Numbered from the stretch's first letter, positions 19,754 through 29,702 are shown. The stretch: 40,000 bases of DNA from Mesostigma viride (GCA_009746045.1 RPFO01000167.1:2435148-2475147); one strand, 5' to 3'. Numbers and translations: made by a program. Notes: generated by a model not told the origin, from the sequence alone.

Positions 19754-21255
19754 TCACGCGGGCGGGTAGTGCGCGACCGCCGGCTGAGTCGGCCCGTATT
19801 CGAGGCTCCAGCCCGCCTTCCCCCTGTACTTGGAGGAGTAGAAGAAGGAGCAGGCGAGCTTGTTCCGTGTGTGCTGGTCGTCGCCGCTGCGGGCGGTGGC
19901 GTGGACCACGGACCGGTCGCGCAACGCCTGCGCGCACTGGCAGGACGCCAGCAGCCACTTTGCGAGGAAGGCGTGGCGGGAGCGCCAGGGCGCGACGGCC
20001 ATGCCTTGCACTTTGAGGCACTCACGCATCTGGGGCCAGGGGAGGGAGAGCGCAATGGGCCAGAGCGAGAAAACGGAGCAACGGTAGGGTGAGCGAATTG
20101 GTAGGGTGAGCGAATTGGTAGGGTGAGCGAACTGGTAGGGTGAGCGAATTGGTAGGGTGAGCGAACTGACAAGGAGAGAGAAACTGAGTGATGCATTTGT
20201 GAGAAACGTGGCTATGCGTGCGGAAGAAGAGGGAACGAGGAAGGGAAGACTGAAACACAGCAACGCGTTGGTTAAAATAACTGGGATGGGGCAGGGTAGG
20301 AAGGCAGATGTGTGCCACAGGAAGGGCGACGGCGAGAGGCGGCTGAAAATGAGAAGAGGAAAGCAAAGAGATGCATTTGTGGCAAGGATGGGACGCAACA
20401 GGGTAGGACAACAATAAAAAAGCTATTGAAAAAAAAAAAAACGTAAAGCCGTTCCCAGCTGTAACCAGGATATCCACGTACCCTGTTGATCATGAACGCA
20501 ACGCAGGCCTTCAAGGTCTTCCGGTCGCCCACGAACAAGCCGGGAACGCCAAGCAGCAAAGCAGAGTACTCGGGGGTGGGCCGCGCCACCTGGAACTGTT
20601 CTCTCAAGCCGGTGTCTACGATCAAGGGCCCCCGCTCACCACTGCAACCCGGAATCTCGACCTCTGCAAACGTGTGATGACCATTCCCTAGGCAGAGACA
20701 CGAGGACGAGCTGGTGCGGAGCTGCACGTCATAGCCGCAAAACTTCAGCTCCTGCGCTAGATGCCGGATGACGGCTTCGTTGCTCGCTGAGTCTCCTGCC
20801 ATCGGCAAGTATGCCGCCAATATTCCAGTCGCGTCAGCTCGTAGCTTTTGGCTGAAGAAATCGCAGGTGCAAAACGTAGTTAACAAGTGCTGTTCGAATG
20901 AAGAGCGTAACCGCGCGCGCTCGTTTGGCACCCGCAGGCGATCCGCATCCCCGCTATCGAGCGACGCCTCTCGAGGACTACGAAGTTCCTCATCGAGGTC
21001 AAACGAGAAGTACTGCTCGTCGAGCGAAGAGCTCGTGCTGCATGACCCGATAGAATCTCGGTCCACTGCGTCAAAATTATGTTCATCCCACATCTCGATA
21101 TGCGCTGGGGGAGGGAACGGCCTCTCCGCAGAAGGCTGTGGCAAGCTGATCCTCTTCGTGTATCGCTCCGAGGGGATGGAAGCTCGCCCCCCGCTACCCG
21201 CAAGAGCAGGGCAAGTGAAGGGAATCCTCTCTCCGGGCACTTCGTTCCACACCAT
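19754..21255 (-). CDS. DUF506 (PDDEXK_6) family protein, two exons
   Basis: Exon 1 is 21255-20482 and exon 2 is 20029-19754, joined in phase 0 across a GTACGT...CCCCAG intron, for 349 residues. Residues 1-115 are a Ser/Asp-rich, probably disordered N terminus (DEQYFSFDLDEEL). The conserved domain runs from about 119: FEQHLLTTFC, HLAQELKFCGYDVQL, GPLIVDTGLREQFQVARPT, YSALLLGVPGLFVGD. It continues across the splice into MRECLKVQGMAVAPWR and FLAKWLL. This matches the plant DUF506 core (IVD.dF...FEIArpT, LP.vFVG, PPWR...M.aKW; family knowledge). The biochemical role of the family is not settled; a PD-(D/E)XK-like fold is predicted. The start is the first Met of the open frame; an extra upstream exon is possible. 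Confidence 0.9.
20083..20167. repeat. 17-bp tandem repeat, five copies, in the DUF506 intron
   Basis: GGTAGGGTGAGCGAATT is repeated five times with only A/C changes near the end of the unit. It lies within the intron 20030-20481, which also holds an A-run at about 20428-20440. Confidence 0.9.
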
Positions 21256-22764
21256 GATTAGGTATGATGGGGTTCAGCGGACAACACGACAACTGATGTC
21301 CGATTGATGCCCTGTGGTTTCAGCCTTCGGTGCTGAGCCTCTGGCAATATACTGCGCCCTTCTGTGAAATTGCGTCAGCTCCCGCTCTGTTGGAAACTTC
21401 GTTGCCCACGATTGCAGGCAGAGACTGGCACGTTTTTTATGAAATCCTGCATTTAGCCTGTGCTGCAGCCACGCGGCGGGCTACAGTTTCTTCTGGGCGG
21501 TTTTACCCGTTTGAAATCCTGCAACTGGAAAATGCTGATTCCATGCCTAACCAACCACGAAATAAATCCGAGTCAGCTCATTCCCGCACGGCCTGATCCG
21601 TCATAAATTATTCTGTAGGACATGTCACCATCCTGCCAGGTTCGGACTAATAGCATTGTGGTAAACGCTGAGGATGGGCCGGTCGCTGTTGTAACGCCGG
21701 TTGTCAGTCGGAGTTCACTGACATCGCTGGAGGAAATATCACTGTGCCCGTGATCAGTACAACAGGGATTTCTAGGCCTCCACAGAATCCCCAATATAAC
21801 TCTTTCCATTTTTCCCGGGTCAATGTATATCTTGCGCTTGAGAAGTCGAGATTGCGCGCCGGGTTGTAATGTATCCACGTGACGCAAAACAAAATGATGA
21901 TGCAGTCCATCAGTTTCTGTCAATTTATTCTCACAAACTGACTGACTAGATTGCGGATACGTTCCTGGTTTCAAGTTTCCAACCAACCGTAACCAGTAAT
22001 CCGAAGAAGTCATTTTGGCTCGTCGGTATTTGTCGAGAAGTGTATCCAGGATAACGGAGAAGTAATAAGACCCGTGCCTTTGTGGGCTGTGGATTTCTTG
22101 GTGCTTGGTTTGCTGATCAGGATCGCGGTTCCTGCTGACTAGGACGGTGCATTCGTGATCCCTAGAATCGAGATTTCGGCCTGCCTTCAGTTCAACTCTA
22201 ATCTAAACAGTATCTACTCCTTGCGGAATCTCAGATTTGGGCAGCTGGCGTTTTCGCGTTTGTTGCTTTCTGACGACAAAGTATCTACTCCTAATCCGCC
22301 TGTAACTGCTCCGGGATCTACCAGGATCCTTTGATTCCTTTCCCGCCCAGACATACACCCCCCCTTAATTTGATGTTTAAGATTCTCAGGTTGAAGATCT
22401 TGAGACCCTGGATTTTGAAATTTTTTGTTTACAGTAAGATCGCGGGCTGGTTTTGGCAAAAAGATCTGAAAGTAGGCACTTTACTGTAGAGTACTGTAGC
22501 GGTCAGTGGTACAGTACGCGAGGAGGGGTTTGTGCCTACAGTACATGTTTTAACACTGTCAACCCTGGATTCGATTTTTGGTGTACTGTAAGATCGCAGC
22601 CCTGGGTCGGTCGGACTTAAACATCAAGGGGAGGGTGTATCGGAAGCCCAAGGGAAGCCACTTTGGATTGGAATACTGTACAGTACCTTAGCAGGGATTA
22701 ACTACTGGCTATATTTGGAATAAACGTACACCTATTTACCTGGAATACTGTACAGTACCTGGTA
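21256..22764. other. intergenic stretch with a TACTGTAC motif cluster
   Basis: No confident gene. A 146-residue minus-strand ORF (21573-22013) has no recognised domain. From 22480 to 22770 there are many copies of TACTGTA/TACAGTA, including GGAATACTGTACAGTACC twice (22667 and 22742). These resemble the ends of the adjacent MITE. Confidence 0.5.
21573..22013 (-). CDS. unrecognised ORF, doubtful
   Basis: Begins MTSSDYWLRLVGNLKPGTYP and is open for 146 residues. Its composition is protein-like but I recognise no domain, and there is no supporting neighbour. It could be an exon of an unannotated minus-strand gene or a chance ORF. Confidence 0.2.
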   Translation of the reverse strand: MTSSDYWLRLVGNLKPGTYPQSSQSVCENKLTETDGLHHHFVLRHVDTLQPGAQSRLLKRKIYIDPGKMERVILGILWRPRNPCCTDHGHSDISSSDVSELRLTTGVTTATGPSSAFTTMLLVRTWQDGDMSYRIIYDGSGRAGMS

Positions 22765-23006
22765 CTGTACAGGCATTCACGCGTTAAGTTGGGTTCGAGG
22801 TTTTTGAGGGGTCAACCCAACTTAAGGCGTGAACCCAACTTAAGGCGAAGATGATCCAACTAAATTCTACTAATTTGAATTCAAGATACTAAAAGATACT
22901 TTTCTGAAATACTTTGAACCTGTAATGCCGACACCCTATTTGACCCAACTACTTGGCGTGAACACAGCTTAAGCCGACCCAACTTAAGGCGTGAATGCCT
23001 GTACAG
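22765..23006. mobile_element. mariner-type MITE with about 31-bp TIRs and TA duplication
   Basis: The left end CTGTACAGGCATTCACGC (then GTTAAGTTGGGTT) and the inverted right end differ at about two positions over about 31 bp. The element is 242 bp, flanked by TA on both sides (22763-22764 and 23007-23008). The inside repeats AACCCAACTTAAGGCG near both ends. There is no ORF, so movement would need a transposase in trans. TA duplication and TIRs suggest Tc1/mariner. Confidence 0.8.
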
Positions 23007-23476
23007 TAATGAATTCTCAGCTCCGCTTGCCGCACTTGCGGGTGACAACTTTGTACCCGCACTTCAATTGACCCGACGCGCACTTAAGATTGACCGGACG
23101 TCGTCGCGCTGCGCCAGAGAGCGGGTTTGGCGGGAAGCGGTCCCCCCCCCTGCTACTTGATAGTGAGCCACAGACTGGCCCTGCCTGCGTGGAAGTAGGT
23201 CATGTGATGCGTCATCCGTGTGGGCAACGTGGACTTGTAACGCAAAGTTAAAAAAAACATGGATAACATCCCACCAACAATAAGAGCGCGCACCAGGTAA
23301 TTGACAAAGTGACCCCGTAAGGAAATTGAAGTGGCCGGTTATTATTCTCGGGTCAACAGGTGGGAGGTGCCACTCTTTAATTTGCGGACGTGCGGTTTTG
23401 TGAAAACCTTGGCTGCGGTCCCATTCTAGTGCACGCTGGTAAGGCATCCTAGTAGTGGAAGCCCGAGAACCACACA

Positions 23477-24142
23477 ATGGACAGCTGTGTAACCAAACTA
23501 GCACTGGCTGCCTATCCTAGGTCGTCGTCTCTTGGCGGCATGTTTTCCTCTAGCTTGCTAGGAAAGCTTGTGCGCCCTCTTCTCCCCCCTGCGAACCTTG
23601 CTACTCACCCGCCTCCAAAAACAGTCGCGGGGGTGCCTGGCATGGGCTTTGGCGCGACCACTAGTGTAGGGAAAAAGGCGGAGCTTGAGCTGCAGAAAGC
23701 GTTGACGAAATTCAAATGCCCTGAGGGGAAGGACTACGCGAGCTGCTGCGGCCGCTATCACCCGAGAAGCGGCCTGGAAGCGTCCGCACTTGACATCATC
23801 AAGGCTCGTTACTGCGCCTTGGTACTAGGGAATGCGGAGTATATCGCAGAGACGACGCATAAGAATTGGAAGGACGCCAAGGGCAACACGCGGAACAAGA
23901 AGAAGTCCAAAGTCATCGCTCAGAAGATCTGCGACGCGTTCGAGTTCAAGGACATTAAGATCCTGTCCGCGGACGAGCAAGGGGATAAGGCACAGGTGAA
24001 GTACACTTTTAGCTACGGTCCCAAGGAGGGTGGCGCGCGGCAGATCGTCACCGAAATGTCGACCTTGGTGAGGGAGAACGGAAAGTGGAAGTACTTGGCA
24101 GGGGAAGAGCTGTCGGGGAAGAACTTGAACTACGACGGATAA
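23477..24142 (+). CDS. YchJ-like protein with NTF2-like middle domain, probably plastid-targeted
   Basis: Single-exon 221-residue ORF. Residues 1-60 are Ser/Leu/Arg/Pro-rich with few acids (SSLLGKLVRPLLPP), like an algal transit peptide (inference). Residues about 78-97 hold a SEC-C-like motif, KCPEGKDYASCCGRYHP, then ASALDIIKARYCALVLGNAEYIAETTH as in bacterial YchJ. The rest, up to ENGKWKYLAGEEL, fits the NTF2-like fold of YchJ-family proteins. Canonical SEC-C starts CxCG; here the second Cys is Glu, so zinc binding may be altered. The cellular function of the family is poorly known. Upstream Met codons are limited; Met22 (MFSSSLLGK) is an alternative start. Confidence 0.85.
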   Translation: MDSCVTKLALAAYPRSSSLGGMFSSSLLGKLVRPLLPPANLATHPPPKTVAGVPGMGFGATTSVGKKAELELQKALTKFKCPEGKDYASCCGRYHPRSGLEASALDIIKARYCALVLGNAEYIAETTHKNWKDAKGNTRNKKKSKVIAQKICDAFEFKDIKILSADEQGDKAQVKYTFSYGPKEGGARQIVTEMSTLVRENGKWKYLAGEELSGKNLNYDG

Positions 24143-24809
24143 TTCGCAAGTTTCGAGCCGGCGCGACGGTCAATTTTCTAATTTTGAAGCCTGTTCCTCC
24201 TGCCTAGGCCCGGGATTGTGGCACATGGCTTGCACGTCCGATGCCTGCTGCCCGTAGGTATAGTGGCACAGGTCAGCGACAATGAAGTGTACTGTCTCAT
24301 GGATCACTTGACCGCCTTGCTCTAAGCGCCTGCATCATGGAGCCCTTGACGCTGCCCTAGCATGGTTTAAGCAATGAACTAATGACTTGGCACTATGGGC
24401 GTGAACCACAGTACCTGGGATGCAGATCGGGCGCGCTGCAAAAAGCCGCCTCGAATAGTGGCCATGGACAGCCCGGTGGAGGTTCTCATTGCCTGCCGGC
24501 TCCCCGCCAGGTGGCGTAGTGTGCGCTGCTATGGAACTGGAATCTAGACACTTGGGCAAGCCTTGCTCTGGGTAGCCGTAGTCTGATGGATGGGTAATGC
24601 CCACTGGGGGCTATATTTAAGGAAAAAAATGGTTGCCACCGATGGAGGGCCAGAAAGAAGGAAAGAGGAAGGAGAGGTCACTGAGTTTATATTGGGCAAT
24701 ATGCGACCTTGGTTTGGTGGGATTGATCTGTTTCATGGGTTATGTTTTGCATGGGTGGGGCCGTGGGGGCACGACATTCACTAACTAATTAGATAATATT
24801 CACATAGAC
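24143..24809. other. 3' flank of the YchJ-like gene, no gene seen
   Basis: Mixed-composition sequence. Short ORFs on both strands show no recognisable motif. It should contain the 3' UTR of the upstream gene. Confidence 0.5.
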
Positions 24810-24912
24810 TGCGTCACGTGGGTACCAATAAAGGAACCTACAAGCCCTATACACAATGAGGAAGGAGAGCGCCCTGGCTTCTCTCACTGCCCCACATGGG
24901 CAGGCCATAGAG
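24810..24912 (-). repeat. Rep-D copy, degraded
   Basis: GACTGCGTCACGTGGGTACCAATA, then AAGGAACCT, CCCTATACACAATGAG and CTTCTCTCACTGCC. It matches the Rep-D body at 25415-25545 in the same orientation. Only half of the terminal hairpin remains. Confidence 0.6.
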
Positions 24913-25394
24913 AGTGTCATGGCATACGTTATGTGAGACAAGCATTTCTGGACAAGCACGAGACTTTTAAATGTGACAGGAACTCGGATGCTGGGCGCAG
25001 AATGCCCAAGGCCATGCAGCTGGCGGGGGTGCTGTGTCCTGTAGTGTGCTGCATTTGAAAGCTGTCATGACCGTGGCTGGATGACGTGAGCTAGGACCTG
25101 CACAGTGCTCTTGCGCGGACGTTACTAGCCCATGCAGAGTAGTCTCCACGATCATTTGTTCAGTTTCTTTGTGCGCACAGATCTGGTTGTAATCTTGAGG
25201 TACAACATGTTATCTGCGTTTGTCGTACGGTCAGGTAGTGTATTTTTCCGGTCAATTCAGTTGTGCTTACATGCCCGAACTTTGAGTTTTTAAACCAGCA
25301 ACTGAACTTATCAACTGAAAGAATAGGGAAATTCGTCATGGACTGCCCACGTTGCATGCTCTGAACATTGCCATGCATGCAGTTAATTAATTAA
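24913..25394. other. no gene seen
   Basis: Unique-looking sequence between two Rep-D copies. Short ORFs only. Confidence 0.4.
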
Positions 25395-25548
25395 ATAATA
25401 ATTAATAAGCACGTGACTGCGTCACGTGGGTGCCAATACAGAGTAAAGGAACCTTCAACCCTATATACACAGCGAGAAGGAGGGAGGGCGCCCTAGCTTC
25501 TCTCACTGCCGCAGGTCCACGGGCCGGCCACAGAGCGCTCTCTCCACG
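25395..25548 (-). repeat. Rep-D copy with intact hairpin and tail
   Basis: The tail TTAATTAATTAAATAATAAT on the left is followed by the perfect inverted repeat CACGTGACTGCGTCACGTG and the Rep-D body (GGAACCTTCAACCC, CTTCTCTCACTGCC). It is the best copy for defining the 3' end of this family. Confidence 0.7.
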
Positions 25549-25611
25549 ACATGGTGCCGGGGCGCAACACTGTTAAGAGGTAAAATGCAGTTAAGAGGTA
25601 AAGTTAAAAGA

Positions 25612-25660
25612 ATTAAATGATGACATGACTCCGTTCGGAGATCATGTAGCATCTTGAGAG
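25612..25660 (-). repeat. LINE-B-type terminal stem-loop fragment
   Basis: ACATGACTCC-GTTC-GGAGATCATGT folds into a near-perfect hairpin like the end of LINE-B, next to AGAATTAAATGATG. Almost none of the element body follows (GTAGCATCTT), so it is an extremely short 3' remnant. Confidence 0.55.
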
Positions 25661-25906
25661 GTAGGTATATTACCTTAATTCAGCCTCCCAACCAGCGCGC
25701 CTGCAACCACACCGGCTCCCTCCCGGCCTCTGCAAGGATGACATCCGCGCAGTGCTGGCCGAGGAGCACGCAACCTGGCCGCTGGCCGAGAAGATGACAT
25801 CACTGACCACGTCGCTCGATCAACACGGTGGAGGACAAGGTCTCCAATGCGGAAACCAATTAAGGTGAGGGTCCTATGCCAGACCCCCAAAAACCATAAT
25901 ATGGAA
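25661..25906. other. low-complexity flank, no gene seen
   Basis: Possibly a degraded LINE ORF1 or ORF2 N-terminal piece (GCCGAGGAGCACG..., GTGGAGGACAAGGTCTCC), but no frame stays open. Confidence 0.3.
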
Positions 25907-25918
25907 TAACATGCAAAG

Positions 25919-26440
25919 ATCGAGAAACAGGACCTGTTCAAGGTCCTCGTCCTTCCTGTTCTCACGTATGGCGCCGAGACGTGGACCCTCACCGCCGACC
26001 TGGCCCGCAAGCTGGACGGCGCGGTCACCAGCATGCTGCGTTCCATTTTCAGAGTAGGATATGCTGCTCATGTCCGCAATGAGGACCTGTACCAGGGCAT
26101 GCCCTATATCACCAGCACAATTAAGCAACGCCGCCTGCAGCTAGTAGGGCACCTAGCTCGCACCAACCAGGTAGACACCTCACGTGGCCCCCCCGCAGGA
26201 CTGCGACCAGCCCAGCCTGGCCGTCACCTCCTGACGTGGGCTGGGCCCAGTGACGTTAGACGCCGCAAGGCCCGCACCTTCAAAGAACAGCTAGTAGAGG
26301 ACATGGGGGGCCTAGGCCTCTCCGTGATTTGGAAGAAGATGATGGACAAGGCCAAGTGGGCCCAGGTCATAGAGGACAACGAGCCCCCCCCAGTGGGGAA
26401 GCGCCCGCGTGTGCAATCCCGCGGGAGGCACGCTAGATAG
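25919..26440 (+). pseudogene. LINE-E ORF2 C-terminal fragment
   Basis: Open frame reading KQDLFKVLVLPVLTYGAETW, LARKLDGAV, NEDLYQGMPYITSTIKQRRL, VGHLARTNQVDT and WKKMMDKAKWAQVIEDNEPP with a TAG stop. It is the region C-terminal to the RT and is homologous to LINE-B 34363-34995 at lower identity. RT and endonuclease are missing through 5' truncation. Confidence 0.8.
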
Positions 26441-26626
26441 CTCCCCCCAGGGCAGCATGCGGCTGCCTAGATAGATGATGTAGTTAGAATGTTGTTAGAT
26501 AGATGTAGTATGTAGCCGATGTAGATAGCTTAGACCGGTAGGAATGTGTGCGCCCATCCATCCATTCATCGGGGTTAATGCTCCGTGACTCCCCAACGGG
26601 AGCACGAGTCTAATTAATTAATTAAT
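25919..26626 (+). mobile_element. LINE-E 5'-truncated copy with 12-bp TSD
   Basis: Flanked by TAACATGCAAAG (25907-25918 and 26627-26638). It contains the ORF2 C-terminus, a roughly 180-bp 3' UTR, the terminal stem-loop around CTCCCCAACGGGAG (26589-26602) and a (TTAA)n tail. It is the best-preserved LINE-E copy here. Confidence 0.9.
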
Positions 26627-26638
26627 TAACATGCAAAG

Positions 26639-28429
26639 CTGGCCTTGGGGCACCCAAACTATGATTTTGCCATGTAAATGGGATGTGTGGGGGTCCATCC
26701 CACCCACTGATGGGGGGTATATACCCCTTTTAGTGACCGGTATTACGCAAAAACGGACAAAAGACGCTACTCTAGGGGCATATCCCCTAGGACAATGGGG
26801 GCACAATTACTCATGTTTCAATATATTCCCATATAAAATCGTATATGGTGAGGTTGCCTACCTAATTGGAGCCCCGGAATGAAGAGTATTATTGAAGTTA
26901 TTAATTTTCCCCTAAAAACCGTACTTTTTTAGGCTGAAAAAAATAAATCAAATCAAAAACACATATTTAGAGCCCGGGGAGATATACACAAATACTACAC
27001 ATATCGACAATTAATGCCACAAAATCTGAGCTCATTCTGAGTACAAATGTAGAAGTTATAGCGTTTAGCAGGTTGCCACCTGTGCAGACGCTAAGGAAGG
27101 CAATAGTGAGTATTGAGGCACACTAACACTTCCTATGCCATCCAAAAGGCTCCTGACCATGCCCAATTTGACCACAATGTACAAGGAGGTGGCTGGGCAC
27201 GTCATGTGCCCTTGCCTTACCTCGACACGGGCAAACTGTTGCGTGTGTGCACAGCAATGAGGCAGGTAGCTCTACATGCCTAGCCAACAATTCTAATGCA
27301 TATTCCAGGTTTATGGTGTGGGCATCATCCCAAAAACAAGCTGTCCGAATTCAAACACACCCTGGAAAGCCATATCCACTAATTGCCCAACCAAGGGTAA
27401 CAACAGACAGTCCACAGAGAAAGCAAGTATCACACATGCTGCTTGCCAAGGCTTCTTACCATGGTTACCTTGCCTTGCTAGCATATGAATTAGGGCTCTC
27501 CCATTTTAGTGGGAGAAAGGCCAACAAGACATCGATAACCCCTACCTACGTGCAGTTCCACCCATGCAGTATGCCCCTCAGAACAACCACTGCCACCTTT
27601 CTTTCCAGCGCAATTGTTTGCCAAGAAACAACATCAAGCTTGCGAGCCTCTAACCACAATGAAGCCGCTGCTAAGAAAGGCTGCGTCAATATTCACACAA
27701 AACTGAGTGCTGTTAGCAATCTCCTTCCAAGAAACCACTCAGCAAATCCCCGACAACTTGACGGCATGCCACGGCTCACGCTTTGACACGTCCCAGCCAT
27801 GCAACGTACATAAAAAACACTAAAAGGTGCCAGGAATCTGGCGATGCGCAGCACGGAATGGCGTTCTACCTGGCGCTAACTGCACGGAAAGAAGCCGAAA
27901 CCTTGCGTTGATAACCCATAAAGGAAGCGAAACATCCATAGGGTGACGCTGAGCACACGATCGTACCATTACCGGCGTTGTCCTTCGCCCAGCGGCGCAG
28001 GAAAGAACAACCTTCCATGGAATAATAAGACGCGCATCCCGCGTGCCTGGAGAGTGTCTTACCGATCATGAAGGAAATCTTGGCGAAACCCAGCAATTTT
28101 TTGTAACACTTTACCAATAACAATTTAAACGCATCCTTGACGCTAGGTAAATCCCATAAAACCTGACCATCACCGCCGCCAGCGTGCATTCTAATTTATT
28201 CCTCTCGACGAAAACTTCAGATTGGACCCCCGTGGCGATGGTCATCAATAAAATCATCGACACTGCAAAAAACGCGAACTCCGCTAAGAAGTAACAACAT
28301 AAACTTGTCGTCTTTAAGATTAGCACAGTTTCTCTGCATTCCGCGAGCTATCTTTTTCTACTCTGCCTGAAAGCTCGTCGCCATGGCCAGCTCCGGTAGG
28401 GGTGCGCGCACCGTGCACCACTTTTTCAC
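26639..28429. other. AT-rich region without confident genes
   Basis: Holds the perfect palindromes GGGGTATATACCCC (26714-26727) and CTAGGGGCATATCCCCTAG (26772-26790). A 179-residue plus-strand ORF (27247-27786) and minus-strand ORFs at 27866-28326 have no recognised domain. The latter begins MLILKTTSLCCYFLAEFAFF with a signal-anchor-like hydrophobic stretch. Confidence 0.45.
28111..28326 (-). CDS. short ORF with hydrophobic N terminus, doubtful
   Basis: 71 residues. Residues 8-34 (SLCCYFLAEFAFFAVSMILL) could be a signal peptide or membrane helix. Downstream, another frame continues (27866-28189: KDAFKLLLVKCYKKLLGFAK), so a spliced minus-strand gene is possible. I could not find convincing splice sites. 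Confidence 0.2.
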   Translation of the reverse strand: MLILKTTSLCCYFLAEFAFFAVSMILLMTIATGVQSEVFVERNKLECTLAAVMVRFYGIYLASRMRLNCYW

Positions 28430-28488
28430 GGTACGGACCTGTCCCGCGAATTTTTTCGGCGCCAAAAAATTCGCGCCGGGACCGTCAC
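28430..28488. repeat. imperfect inverted repeat, 11-bp perfect core
   Basis: GCGAATTTTTT (28446-28456) pairs with AAAAAATTCGC (28464-28474) around CGGCGCC. Flanking GACCTGTCCC and GGGACCGTC partly extend the stem. It resembles a MITE end-pair or a solo hairpin. Confidence 0.6.
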
Positions 28489-28495
28489 CTGCGTA

Positions 28496-28530
28496 AATTA
28501 ATTAGGAACATAACTCCGTTGGGAGTAAAA
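28496..28530 (-). repeat. Rep-F terminal hairpin remnant
   Basis: The tail TAAATTAATT plus GGAACATAACTCCGTTGGGAGT is the reverse of the plus-strand end at 36368-36415. Only the stem-loop and tail are present. Confidence 0.55.
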
Positions 28531-28985
28531 AAGTAAATTAAATTATAACATGCCTCCGTTGGGAGATCATGTAGCACATATTCCATGATGGCCGATGGGT
28601 GGGGTGGAGGAAGCCGCGTAATCGAACTATCCTAACTCTAAGCTATCTAGTCTAGAAAATCCTAACTACACTACTCATCAAAACGCCTCCTCCGCTTGGG
28701 GGGAGGGGGCTTGCCCACAGGGTCGGGCCTGTGAGCCTTGACAATCTTCTGCCACCGCGTCTTGTCCGGCTGCATGGCAGTCCAAAGACGGGAGAGAGAG
28801 TGGATGCGGTGCTCAAACTGGGCTGGGACCAGTAGGTCGTCCAGCAACATCTGGATGTAGTTCGTGACAGGTTCCCGCCTACCCTTTTGGGAATGCCCGT
28901 GGGGCCAGGCCAGGTCAGAATGTGTCGCCCTGGCTGGCCAAGCCGCTGGGGGCCGGCCAGACCAAGGGCGGTGTCGACCTGGCTG
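28531..28985 (-). mobile_element. LINE-B fragment (ORF2 C-terminus and 3' end)
   Basis: ATTTA-type tail, terminal stem-loop ACATG-CCTCC-GTTGG, 3' UTR and ORF2 C-terminus in reverse orientation. It is truncated at about 28985, where Rep-G abuts. Recognisable reverse-strand peptides are TSQVDTALGLAGPQRLGQPG and RHILTWPGPTGIPKR, with later frameshifts. Confidence 0.85.
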
Positions 28986-29198
28986 GTTGGGAGTAAATGT
29001 AGCACATATCCCAGAGAATTAAGGGGCATATGGCATTCTAAGCTACTTCCTGCAAGGGTGGGAATGTAAACGACACTTGCTCGAGGTGCACCAGGGCACC
29101 TGCACCCCCAGAGTCTCAAGCGACACCCAACTAAGGGGAGCCTGTCAGGGGGGGGGGAAGATCGCAGCATATGTGGCTATACAAAAGCTAAGGCATGG
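28985..29198 (-). mobile_element. Rep-G copy
   Basis: TTGGGAGTAAATGTAGCACA (half of the terminal hairpin), then CTACTTCCTGCAAGGGTGGG and GGGCACCTGCACC. Homologous to 14604-14906 and to the next copy at 29404. Confidence 0.7.
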
Positions 29199-29403
29199 CG
29201 CCCACAAGCTCAAACACCAGCTCGCGGCGCTGCAGACTGCGGCCGGCGCGGCGCAGGCTACTGATGCACATGCCGCCCTACTCTCTCGCCTAAAAATTAA
29301 CCAGGAAGAGTGCGCCAGTGCGGCCTGCTCTTTAAGAAGCTTGAAGCCATCACTGCCCAAACCGAGGCCCTGGCCGCACAGGTCCCGGAGATCGCGGCGC
29401 AGA
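29199..29403 (+). pseudogene. coiled-coil ORF fragment, probably a LINE ORF1
   Basis: The plus-strand frame gives AHKLKHQLAALQTAAGAAQA and ALLSRLKINQEECA, then a shifted frame LEAITAQTEALAAQVPEIAA. The heptad-like Leu/Ala pattern suggests a coiled coil as in L1 ORF1p. It sits between two Rep-G copies. Assignment to a family is inference. Confidence 0.4.
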
Positions 29404-29650
29404 GAAGGGGCATATGAGCCTATAATACATTCAAACTTTCTAAGCTACTTCCTGCAAGGGTGGGAATGTAAACAACACTTGCGCTAGGTGCACTAGGGCA
29501 CCTGCACCACCCAGAGTCTCGGGCAACACCCAGCCAAGGGGAGCCCGTCATATAGGTGGGGAAGATCAGCATAGCTATACAAGAGCTAGAGCGTGGCCTC
29601 TCGGCAGAGAACAGCTCTCTGCATGGGCACAGCATAACTAGATAAAGCTA
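29404..29650 (-). mobile_element. Rep-G copy
   Basis: AGGGGCATATGAGCC, CTACTTCCTGCAAGGGTGGG, CACTAGGGCACCTGCACC and GCATAGCTATACAAGAGC align with the other Rep-G copies. No long ORF. It may be the 3' UTR of an unseen LINE. Confidence 0.7.
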
Positions 29651-29666
29651 GTGTCCATTTACCCAG

Positions 29667-29702
29667 AGGCCTCAATTGAGGCCTTTTGGCTCAATTGAGG
29701 CC
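29667..29702. repeat. doubled palindrome AGGCCTCAATTGAGGCCT
   Basis: A perfect 18-bp palindrome (29667-29684) is followed by a second GGCTCAATTGAGGCC. The same palindrome, extended by AAA/TTT, occurs at 31594-31617. Confidence 0.8.

Noticed and set aside
21704-21910. Minus-strand peptide IPVVLITGTVIFPPAMSV, reminiscent of the start of a Lon substrate-binding domain
   Set aside because: The similarity is short, the frame stops at once and no further Lon motifs follow in any frame.
27247-27786. 179-residue plus-strand ORF
   Set aside because: No recognised domain and ordinary local composition; likely chance, although a lineage-specific gene cannot be excluded.
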